From Linnemannia hyalina (lineage: Eukaryota > Mortierellomycota > Mortierellomycetes > Mortierellales > Mortierellaceae), in the NCBI GenBank assembly GCA_019671135.1, contig JAHRHY010000008.1, forward strand, positions 310,001-374,000: a stretch of 64,000 nt of DNA. Reading direction: 5' to 3'. Positions 55,285 to 64,000 of this stretch are shown here, one piece after another. The position numbers and the translations under genes are program-made. The notes beneath the pieces were generated by a model, which worked only from the letters and a program-made list of their open reading frames with translations, made no database searches and was not told the origin of the DNA. Positions within the stretch are counted from its first letter, which is position 1. Each line of letters starts with the position of its first letter.

Positions 55285-58200
55285 ATGGCGAATCCTACTC
55301 AGTCAGACCCTGCCGCTGATCAGGCAGCAGCAGCCCTCTACGCCGAGCAATACCATCAATACACCCAACAAGTTCAAGCATATCAGACTTGGTGAGTACA
55401 ACTCTTTGTTCTCTCCCTATCCTTTTTGTTTTCACCATATGCCTTTGCTGTTTCATGCGTGTCCTGCGTCCTACGTCCTGCGTTTGTCGTACTCTTTGAA
55501 CAAAAGGGCCCCATTCAACAGAAGATAGCGCATGGTTCACGGATTACGTATGTGAAGTACTAATGGAGCAATTGACCTCCCTTTTTTTCACCCTTAGGTT
55601 GGCTGCAAACCCTGGATATCAACCACCAGGAACCGCCGCGCCCGCTCCATCTACTGCCGCGCCCGATTACTCTGCGTACTATCAACAATACGGTACCCAG
55701 CCCGCTGCAGTTGCACACACACAGGCTCAGCACCAACAAGCACTCTCCTCAGAAGAATACGCCCAGCAATACGCCGCTTATTACGCTCCGTATAACGCTA
55801 CTCAAGCCAATTCATCTGCCCCACCTTCCACTGGAGCCCCCGCACCAGCAGCCGCTCCCTACAACGGACACGCAGCCTATCAAGACTACTACGCACAGCA
55901 AGGCCATCAACCTTACTCATACCCACCTTCTGCTGCTCCCGGTGCCCAGGCTCATCAACACCAGTACCCTGGTTACCAGACCTCTGCTCCAGGGACTCAG
56001 CAAGCGCCAGCTGCTCCCTCCGCACTAACCGCTTACCCTTATTCTTCTCACCAGCAGCAGCCCCCCTCGGCTTATTCTTCTTCCTATAGCAACCAAGGAC
56101 CTCCAGGACAGAACGGCAATTACTCAAAGCCATACAACGCACAGGCGAATTCATCTCATTCGGGTTACCAGCCGGGGTATCAGGGCAAGCAGCATTGGAA
56201 CGGCAAGCCTAACAACCACCAGCCGTTTGACAACCAAGCCTTTCAAAAGCAGAAGCATTTAGAGGCAGAACAACGTCAGAAGCGAGCTCGCGAGGAACAG
56301 GATAAAGTTCACATTCAACAAAAACTCCACACCACCACTCTCAACGACGACGGTTACTCAGGACAGTAAGTACCTATACATCCTTCTACTGTGTTGCGGC
56401 GTCGATTGACTATTAGCCTTGCCGTTCGTTCTGAGGCGTGGAGACGAACATCAGCTAACCGCCATCGTTTATCTTTTGGTATCACAGGAACGGAACCGAC
56501 ATGTCGAAACTTGCACACGAGAGTAAGTGAGCGTAACATGCACTGGACTGGTGCATTTTGTCATACTTTGCTTCCTTTTTGCTGAAGCAACTCATAATTT
56601 AACCACTATTTCCTTTGCCACTTTTCGTCGCTGTATTTAGAACCCGCGTATCTGTCGGTAAAGTCCAAAAAAACAAAGCCATTAACCACGAACGCCTTAG
56701 AGACCAAGGAGTCATCAGGAGTTGCAAGCAACAGCGAGGGTTGGCCTCAGTCGCTGAAGGATTATGTTCAACGTGTCTTTGAGACCATCGCCGACGAGGA
56801 GCGCGACGTCGCACAGAAAGATTTGAGAGACATGGTATCAAAGCACCATTCCGATGGCACACTGTGGAACATCGAGTGGGAAAAGATGACCGTCCCAAAG
56901 TAAGTTCTTTGTCCGATCGATGGTGTGCAGGTCGTATGAAGTTCATGTGCACTATTCTAATTGACCCTATGCTCTCGGTGTTTATTATCACTTTTTAGCA
57001 AGTACAAGACCAAGAAGGACAAGGAGAAAGAGAGGGCTTCGTAAGTACAAGGCGCTATCGTTTTATTCACTCATCGGATCAAAGACATACTCTTGACTTG
57101 ACACTGATATGCTATCTGCTTTCCTGTTTCAATCGTACAGACGCAAGATGAGCGATTCGCCTGAGCCAAAGACTGCAGGAGAGGAGGAGACGAGACGTCG
57201 CGAAAAGCGCCAGCGACGCTTCGAGGATACCATGAGCGACATTGTGCCCAAGAAATCCAAACCTGTGTATACCGCCCCTGTTTTCAACTCTGATGTGATT
57301 GACTGGGATGAATGCACGATCGTCGGTACAAGCACCCAGCTTGAGAAGAACTACCTGCGCTTAACTTCGGTAGGTGTCTGCTGGATATGACCACTTGTGT
57401 TCAACGGCGATGTTAAGCGTGTTTACATTCGCAACCTAACACCTCATACTAACCATGCTGTTCTTTCAAAATGCAATCATCTAGGCACCTGACCCTTCGA
57501 CTGTTCGCCCTGTTCGTGTTCTTCAAAAGACCTTGGACCTTTTGAAGGAGAAGTGGCGTAAAGATCAGAACTACGCCTACATCTGCGACCAGTTCAAGAG
57601 TGTGCGTCAGGATCTCACTGTAAGTTTACCTTTGAACCGATGCGCTTGTTGTTTGATGTTCACGACGAAAGGGGAACCAATATCGTGCATTGACTAACGA
57701 TGTTTGCTATTTTTCATGCCAATAGGTTCAACGTATCAAGAGCGAGTTTACGGTTACGGTCTACGAAATTCACGCGAGAATCGCACTTGAAAAGGGCGAT
57801 CTCGGCGAGTACAACCAGTGCCAGACCCAGCTCAAGCAGCTCTACGAGTACAACTTGCAGGGGCACGTAATGGAATTTACAGCCTACCGCATCCTGTACC
57901 TCCTCCACACCCGCAACCCTTCTGGTGAGTTCAAGTTTGTGGCCAACTTCTGTCTCTGGTTTTCTTTGTTTGCCTTTTCGATCGACTTGTTGCATGTACT
58001 CATCGCTATAATTACTTTTCTCGACATCTTAGATATCATTGCCATGTTGGCATCATTGACACCAGCTCAGAAGCATGATCCAGCTGTCAAGCACGCATTG
58101 AAGGTTCGTACGGCGTTGGCGTCGTCGAACTACCATGCGCTCTTCAAGCTGTACATTAGCGCTCCCAACATGGGCGGATATCTGATGGACCAGTTCGTTG

Positions 58201-58585
58201 AACGTGAGCGGGTCGAAGCCATGAAGAAGATATGCAAGGCGTAAGTATTTGTTTCTGACTGTGACTAATTGCGATGCCTTTCTTGCTCTTATCGATTCGA
58301 AGATTAATGTATCTGTATTCACCAACATCTCGTTTCTTTGCATTCTGCCACTCGTATAGATATCGTCCACACATTGAGGCTTCGTTTTTGAGGTCTACAT
58401 TGGGATTTATTGATGACTTGGAATGCATGGGATTCTTGAAGGCAATTGGAGTGGTCTCGTGTTTGAATCAGGACAGTGGACCAGGCAAGAAGCGATACCA
58501 GTTTATGGATACAAAAGCGGCGCTCCCTTACGTGTTGGAGGCAGGAAAGAAGTATCAGACGGTTGACATCAAAGGACAAATCTAA
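55285..58585 (+). CDS. Thp3/LENG8-like SAC3-domain protein, spliced
   Basis: In yeast, Thp3 with Csn12 links transcription elongation to splicing; LENG8 is its animal relative. Ten exons (55285-55391, 55598-56365, 56488-56522, 56641-56899, 56999-57040, 57141-57369, 57485-57619, 57726-57924, 58033-58240, 58360-58585) give 735 residues, with all junctions GT-AG. The first third is low-complexity, rich in Gln, Ala, Tyr and Pro. Then come a basic middle ([10 protein letters not shown]) and the SAC3/GANP core: [100 protein letters not shown] and [16 protein letters not shown]. Exons 3 and 5 are only 35 and 42 bases. An acidic or nuclear role is consistent with the family. The identity is confident because the LTVQRI block is typical of this family. 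Confidence 0.93.
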
Positions 58586-59152
58586 AGGACATCCATCCAC
58601 CCCCCTCCAGGCGTCTCACACATACCATTGCACACCACACACACGAACGTTGCATACAGTTACCAGTTACTTTTTATTCTTTTCTAGCTTGCTCTTTGTG
58701 TTTTTATTTTTTCTCTTTCATTCTATCCATTAGCATCACATTGTACCTATCCTGTTATTATTATCAGTCTTCCTCTTTCGTTTTGCTTTCGTCTTGTTTT
58801 CTTTCATACTTTTACTATCGTCAAAACTACCCTTCTTTGTTGTGCTTTGAGAGTTCATCTCGTTTCTTCGCGATACGACCTAGTCCCTCAAGTAAACTCA
58901 GGAGCCGGTATTTTCTTTTCTCCACCACAAACCTATTCTTCCTCTCTGTGTTGTAATCCTGAGGGATTGCTGTGTTTACAGTTTATTTGTCAAATAAACA
59001 TGTCTTTCTACCAATGGATGCAGTGGATGTGATAATGATGTATTTGTTTACTTTGTACAGACGTAAGATGAGTAATTAAAAAAAGGTCTACAAGTTTGTG
59101 TTGCTTCCCACTCTGGAAAGCAGTCGAGTTTGGGGGGGGGTTATCCGTTGTT
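58586..59152. other. Convergent 3' gap
   Basis: About 570 bases of T-rich 3' sequence (58680-58800) between two gene 3' ends. An AATAAA at 58994-58999 is a candidate polyadenylation signal for the plus-strand gene, though about 410 bases past its stop. Confidence 0.5.
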
Positions 59153-62100
59153 TTAGACGATCTGGTCCATCTCGAGGTCGTTATCCTTATCTCCAACACG
59201 GACATAGTCGCCCTTGCCCTTGGTCTTGCCACCAGAAACAGTCGAGGAAGTGCCACCGCCCAATTGACGGGTCCAATGAGCACGCATCATGGCCGCGCGC
59301 TCCGCCAACCTTTCCTCTCTCAACCGCTCCCGCTTCTCCTTCTCTGTCGGGTCCTCGACCACAGGTTTCTTCCACCGCTTCAGCATCAGACTCGAAAGCA
59401 CTACACTCACGCTCGAGGCTGCCATCATTAACCCGGCCAGCATCGGGTGGATATGGTATCCCCAGGGAAGGAGGACTCCCATGGCCAGGGGGACGCCCAG
59501 GATGTTGTAGATGGAGGCCCAAGCGAAATTGTAGCGGATCCGGCGGTAAATGGTTCGGCAGAGGTCGATTGCTGCGACAACGTCTGTGAGATCGGAGCGC
59601 ATGAGGACCATATCTGCGGCCTCCATGGCGATATCTGTACCGGATACCAAAGCGATGCCAAGGTCAGATTGAGCCAGAGCGGGGGAATCGTTGATACCAT
59701 CGCCGATCATGGCGACGACGTGGCCGTCTTCTTCTTGGAGCCGTTGGACGAGGGCGGTTTTTCCGGCAGGCGAGACGCCAGCGTGGACGTTTTGTGAGGT
59801 GATTCCACATTCGGATGCAATGACTTGGGCCACGAGGGGTTGGTCGCCGGTGACCATTGCGACTTGGATGCCCATTTGTTGTAAGCGGGCGATGGTGCGG
59901 GCGGATTCGGGCTTGATGGTGTCTGAAAGCGAGATCCAGCCGATGAAATGAGAGTTGAGGGCGACGAGGATTGTGGTGCGGCCCAGACGTTCTTGGGAGT
60001 GTTGGTCCTGGGTAAGGGTGTCGGTGGGCAGGGAGATTTGGCGGTCGGTGAGCCAAGATTTGTTGCCGATTGTGACGCGGTAGGAGAAGGGGGAGGAGGG
60101 GAGGGCGACGGTGCATTCGATGCCTTGGCCGGTGCTGGCCGAGAATTCGGATACGGTGGCCGCAAAGTTCGAGGAGGAGAGTTGCTCTTTGGCGTAAGAG
60201 GCGATGGCGCGGCCGAGGGGGTGTTCGGACGAGGATTCTGCGGCGCCGACGATTGTGAAGAGGTCCTTGTCCGTCAGGGATTCCAATGATGCTGCGCTTG
60301 AAGAGGAGGAGGAACCACTGGTGTTGTTGGTCGAAGCAGCAGCAGGTGCAGGGGTTTGAAGACTCCAGCTGGCGACGGTGAGTTTTCCAACGGTAAGGGT
60401 ACCCGTCTTATCAAACAAAACCTTTGTGATCTTTTGCGCTTGCTCCAACGCAGTTCCGCTCTTGATCAGGATTCCATGCTGAGCGCCAACGCCCGTACCA
60501 ACCATGACCGCAGTAGGAGTCGCAAGGCCGAGAGCACAAGGACAGGCGACAACAATGACCGAGATACACAACTTGAGACAGGCGACGAGCTTTGAGGGCT
60601 CCTTGATGAACATGCCAGGCAACTTGTCGGCCAAAAGAGTATGTGAGAGGATCATCCAGACGACGAATGTCAAAAGGGCGGCAAAGATGACAGTGGGGAC
60701 AAAGTAGCCTGCAATCATGTCGGCGTAGGCTTGGATGGGTGCCTTGGAAGTCTGAGCGTCCTCGACGAGTTGGACAATCTGAGCCAGGGCAGTTTCTGAC
60801 CCGACACGGACGGCTTCCATATCAAAGGTACCGAGTCCATTGACAGTTCCACCAATGACCAAGGAGTCGACAGTCTTGTTAATAGGGATGGCTTCACCGG
60901 TGACCATACTCTCGTCGACAGTGGATTGACCCGAGACGACGACTCCGTCGGTAGGGATCTTGTCACCGGGGACGACTTTGATGAGATCGCCTTTCTGGAT
61001 CAACTCGGATGCGATCTGTTTCTCAGAGAGACGTTCTCCAGTGACCGGGTCAAGGACGTAGATAGTGCAAGTTGGAGGAGTGAGTCGCATGAGTTTCGAG
61101 AGAGCAACTGAGGTCTTGCCCTTGGCCATGTTCTCGAGGTACCGTCCAAAGGTGACAAAGGTAATCAACATGCTCGACGTGTCAAAGAATACTGTCGCCT
61201 TGGGATGGTCCGACGAGAAGAGGGTATAAAGCATCGAGAAGACCGAAAACGTAAATGCCGACAAGGTGCCCAAACAAACCAGCACATCCATAGTGGCCAC
61301 ACCGTGCTTCAACGACTTGTAAGCACTCACAATAAACCTTCTCCCAATCCCAAACTGCACGGGAATGGTCAACACCAGCGCCACCAAATCGCCCAACACA
61401 ATCCCCAACCCTACAGGCGTCGCATAGAACTCCCTCCCCCACGCAAACATCGGAAAGATCATCGACACCAAAAAGACCGGGAACGCAAACGCCACGCTAA
61501 CCCTCAACGCCCGCCTCCATTCCGTAATCTCTTTGGTTCGTCCCAGCGATTCAATCTGCGCGTTCTGAGACCGCTCAGGAGCCAAAAGGGCATCGAATCC
61601 CAGATCCTCAACCCGTTCGACGATATTGCGGACCCCCAGGAGTTGATCATCGTACTCGATTTTGGCGGTTTGGAGGGTTAAGCTGACGGCGACGGAGAGA
61701 ATGCCGGGCAGTTTACGGAGCTCGGTCTCGATGGCGTTGACGCAGCTGGCGCAGGTCATCCCAAAGATCTGCAGGTCCACCGTGCTCACCATCTCATCAT
61801 CATCCTCATCCTCGCCCTCACTCTCCTGAGGGACAATTCCACCTCCACAATGTCCACCGCTATTGCTTCCACGGTTACGGTTGCGACGGCGACGACGGGT
61901 ATGGTTGGACTGAATCGGTGCAGACTCGAATCCAATCTCCTCAATCAAGTCAGCAACGGCCTGAGGGGACGTCTGGCCCTCGACATACTCAATCGTCGCA
62001 CGCTCGGCCAGAAGTGCAACCTTGATGGATACAAGTCCGGGAGTGCCCTTGAGGGATCGTTCGATGGATGCTACACAGGACGCGCAGGTCATACCTTGAA

Positions 62101-62572
62101 CCGAGAGTTGTGCCGTCCGCACCTTCTGGCGTGTCGAGGGTATCTCGATGGTTGTAAATGTTGCGGAAGATGCGGGTGTGACTGACTTTGAAGAGGGATT
62201 TGTTGTGGTCGCCTGTTTTACATCTCCGCTCTTCTCGCATGCAGCAAAAGAAGGAGGGAGGGAGCTGAGATCGAAGGGGACATCAAACCCACAATCTTCA
62301 ATAGCCTCCACGACCTGGGCCACAGAAACAACAGAGGCATCAAAGTCAACAGTAGCCTGGTGCTGCTTGAGGGAGACGAGGATGTTGTCGATCCCTGGCA
62401 TGGCCGAGACAACGGAGGTGATGGCGTTAACGCAGGACATGCATGTCATCCCGACCACTGGGAGGGCGATTGTTTGTTTTGTTGAAGAGGGGGTATAAGT
62501 GTTGGTGGTGTCTTCTTCGAGGAAGGAAGAGGGGTCGTCTGCGAGGAGACGTTGGCGGTCTTCTGCAACCAT
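59153..62572 (-). CDS. CCC2: Copper-transporting P1B-ATPase (Ccc2/ATP7 type), single exon
   Basis: A copper pump of the late Golgi that loads copper into secreted cuproenzymes, fed by the chaperone Atx1. A single exon of 1,139 residues, start MVAEDRQRLLADDPS at 62572. Three N-terminal heavy-metal domains are seen, with GMTCMSC (about 41-47), GMTCASC (160-166) and GMTCASC (271-277). The second and third are separated by an Arg-rich, then acidic, linker. The ATPase part has TGE (558-560) in the actuator, the membrane CPC (677-679), the phosphorylation DKTGT (721), SEHPLGRAI (about 782-790, the HP motif) and GDGINDSPALA. All catalytic residues are present. Yeast Ccc2 has two metal domains and human ATP7A/B has six, so three is intermediate. 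The absence of introns contrasts with most neighbours. The tail is rich in Arg and Gly and ends EMDQIV. Confidence 0.97.
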   Translation of the reverse strand: MVAEDRQRLLADDPSSFLEEDTTNTYTPSSTKQTIALPVVGMTCMSCVNAITSVVSAMPGIDNILVSLKQHQATVDFDASVVSVAQVVEAIEDCGFDVPFDLSSLPPSFAACEKSGDVKQATTTNPSSKSVTPASSATFTTIEIPSTRQKVRTAQLSVQGMTCASCVASIERSLKGTPGLVSIKVALLAERATIEYVEGQTSPQAVADLIEEIGFESAPIQSNHTRRRRRNRNRGSNSGGHCGGGIVPQESEGEDEDDDEMVSTVDLQIFGMTCASCVNAIETELRKLPGILSVAVSLTLQTAKIEYDDQLLGVRNIVERVEDLGFDALLAPERSQNAQIESLGRTKEITEWRRALRVSVAFAFPVFLVSMIFPMFAWGREFYATPVGLGIVLGDLVALVLTIPVQFGIGRRFIVSAYKSLKHGVATMDVLVCLGTLSAFTFSVFSMLYTLFSSDHPKATVFFDTSSMLITFVTFGRYLENMAKGKTSVALSKLMRLTPPTCTIYVLDPVTGERLSEKQIASELIQKGDLIKVVPGDKIPTDGVVVSGQSTVDESMVTGEAIPINKTVDSLVIGGTVNGLGTFDMEAVRVGSETALAQIVQLVEDAQTSKAPIQAYADMIAGYFVPTVIFAALLTFVVWMILSHTLLADKLPGMFIKEPSKLVACLKLCISVIVVACPCALGLATPTAVMVGTGVGAQHGILIKSGTALEQAQKITKVLFDKTGTLTVGKLTVASWSLQTPAPAAASTNNTSGSSSSSSAASLESLTDKDLFTIVGAAESSSEHPLGRAIASYAKEQLSSSNFAATVSEFSASTGQGIECTVALPSSPFSYRVTIGNKSWLTDRQISLPTDTLTQDQHSQERLGRTTILVALNSHFIGWISLSDTIKPESARTIARLQQMGIQVAMVTGDQPLVAQVIASECGITSQNVHAGVSPAGKTALVQRLQEEDGHVVAMIGDGINDSPALAQSDLGIALVSGTDIAMEAADMVLMRSDLTDVVAAIDLCRTIYRRIRYNFAWASIYNILGVPLAMGVLLPWGYHIHPMLAGLMMAASSVSVVLSSLMLKRWKKPVVEDPTEKEKRERLREERLAERAAMMRAHWTRQLGGGTSSTVSGGKTKGKGDYVRVGDKDNDLEMDQIV

Positions 62573-64000
62573 TGCTGTGAAGAGTTCTGAGGGGTGAGTA
62601 ATAAGAGGTGAGGAGGTATGAGTATGGGTAGGAGGATTTTGTCGACTGGGATAGTAGAGTATGAAAGAAAAGGATGAGAAGTGTTAGTTTATATGAAGTG
62701 CTAAGCGAGTGATCGACACTTAGTCACCAGGCTGTACAAAAGAAGAAAGAAGCAAACATACCAGCTACCCAAGGAAAGAAGCTTAGTTCAACAAAAGGCT
62801 GCTACAACTGAGGCGTAGCGTGGGTATGTACTGCGTGTATGTGTTGGTGAAAGTAAGTAAGCGCGCTGGTGTGAATGAATTGTCGCCTCCCAACGGTCCT
62901 TCTTAAGCTATGAGAAGAGAATGAATGGCAATGCGGTGTGTGGTAGAAGAAGGAAGTGATGCTCAGAAATGTGCACACTTAATCAAGGGACGGAAAGCGA
63001 GAGTGAGGAGATGGAAGAGAAGGAAAGGTGAGAGAAGGAAGGGTGAGAGGAGGAAAGAAGGGCGGGTGAGAGGAGGAGAGAAGGTGGAGAAAGATACTAA
63101 TATGAAAAGAGAAAGGCAGCTGGTCCATAGAAAAAGAAATGGCCAACGACCAAAGCGTTTCAAGGGGTCTGGGTACTTTGTATGAGTGTGTGTGGGCGTA
63201 TGTTTACCGTTTTCAGCCTTTCTGTGTATGTGATTTCAACCCCTTCTCACCCGTTGGAAAGGCCTTCTTCTTCCCTCTTGCTTATTTACCCTCATACCTA
63301 TCCATCGCATCACCATCCATCTTCTTCTCTATCACACACACACACACATACCCCTGTCCTACCCACGCTTCTTGTTATCTGTGCAAATGTTGTCTCTCTC
63401 TTTTCTTTTACATCTTCGTCATGTCCATATCCTCCATCGTAGTCCATATTGTCCATGTTGCCCTCTTCCCGTCTCCTCTCACTTGTCCACTCCACTCCTC
63501 CAGTTAATTTCATTTCCCACAGCGCAGTCAAACACCATTTGCGCCCCTTTCTCTCCCGTACGACCGGGTCCCTCTCTCATTTTCTTCACCACCCGGATAC
63601 CCCTTTTCTTCTTGGAAGCGAAGGATCTGATAAATTGTTTTGGGTCTCTTTTTCTCTCGTTGGTCTGTGGCCAATCAGAGGCCATCGGTCACGATCTGAT
63701 AACTTTCTTGTAAGACTCATACCACTTTTTTTTACTCTCTTCTGGCTCTTGTCCCTGTGCTTGTGTCTGTTAGCTGTTTTTTTTTTCCCTCTTTGTCCTT
63801 TTTTCATATTCCGCCACAGAGGTGCATCCCCAAAGAGGAAGAAAGGCACAACACCCCAACTCTTTCCACCTCTGTTTTGTTCGTGTGAATCTTCTGTTGA
63901 CACTCAAGCCACCCGACCTAGACCCTACTTCTCGCTCTTTTTTTTTTTTTTTTTTTTTTGTGTGTCGCCACGCTTTCTTGCGCCCGGGTGCATTTTTTAG
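62573..64000. other. Upstream region of Ccc2, then pyrimidine-rich sequence
   Basis: About 1.4 kb with no supported gene. It holds a purine-rich minisatellite of gtgagaggagga-like units (63000-63090), a (CA)n run at about 63333-63349, and a T22 run at 63938-63959. The C/T-rich plus strand from 63220 to the end resembles the leader or promoter of a gene beyond the window. Confidence 0.4.
63000..63090. repeat. Purine-rich minisatellite
   Basis: Imperfect tandem units around gtgagag-aggaaagaagg repeat four to five times, with almost no pyrimidine other than T in gtg. Confidence 0.7.

Noticed and set aside
1..64000. tRNA, rRNA, CRISPR array, intact transposon or virus-derived gene
   Set aside because: I scanned for tRNA A and B boxes, regularly spaced repeats, and transposase or reverse transcriptase motifs on both strands, and found none that I could support.

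Overview
This window looks like nuclear DNA of a filamentous fungus, most likely an early-diverging one of the Mortierella type. This placement is an inference. The support is that genes lie on both strands with mostly short GT-AG introns (about 60-110 nt), one gene carries micro-exons, there is a long F-box/LRR protein, and many mono- to hexanucleotide runs sit between genes. I found no tRNA, rRNA, CRISPR array or intact transposon.

Layout, left to right: the acidic C-terminus of an unidentified + strand gene (1-79); mitochondrial aspartyl-tRNA synthetase (-, 382-3558); a decayed amino-acid permease fragment (3801-4140); a weak region with one doubtful small gene (to 7115); queuine tRNA-ribosyltransferase subunit 2 (-, 7116-9286); oligosaccharyltransferase subunit Swp1/ribophorin II (-, 9604-10963), divergent from an AlkA/Mag1-type DNA glycosylase (+, 11368-12939); TFIID subunit TAF1 (+, 13202-18441); an F-box/LRR-like protein (+, 19100-22075); the SSU processome factor Utp25 (-, 22435-25446), divergent from a Bmt6-like rRNA methyltransferase (+, 25792-27132); a putative 34-residue peptide gene (+, 28266-28370); AP-1 sigma adaptin (-, 28783-29847); an unknown 725-residue protein (+, 30839-33123); and a sugar transporter (-, 33653-35318).

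A gene-poor stretch of about 9.9 kb follows (35319-45211). After it come V-ATPase subunit a (-, 45212-48475), divergent from tRNA isopentenyltransferase Mod5/TRIT1 (+, 48884-51717); a small ambiguous ORF (52192-51828); a mitochondrial-looking RlmN-type radical SAM methyltransferase (-, 52784-54578); a Thp3/LENG8-like SAC3-domain protein (+, 55285-58585); and an intronless copper P-type ATPase, Ccc2 (-, 59153-62572). The window ends in pyrimidine-rich sequence.

Functionally the window is rich in RNA-processing and translation genes: Asp-RS, QTRT2, Mod5, RlmN, Bmt6, Utp25 and Thp3. A second group belongs to the secretory and endomembrane system: Swp1, AP-1 sigma, V-ATPase a and Ccc2. I see no operon-like dependency. 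Divergent promoters of about 345-410 bp pair several genes, and the Utp25/Bmt6 pair joins two ribosome biogenesis genes. The most interesting items are the bacterial-type RlmN with a mitochondrial-like leader, the short peptide gene with strong codon bias, the two-start Mod5 gene, and the large gene-poor interval.
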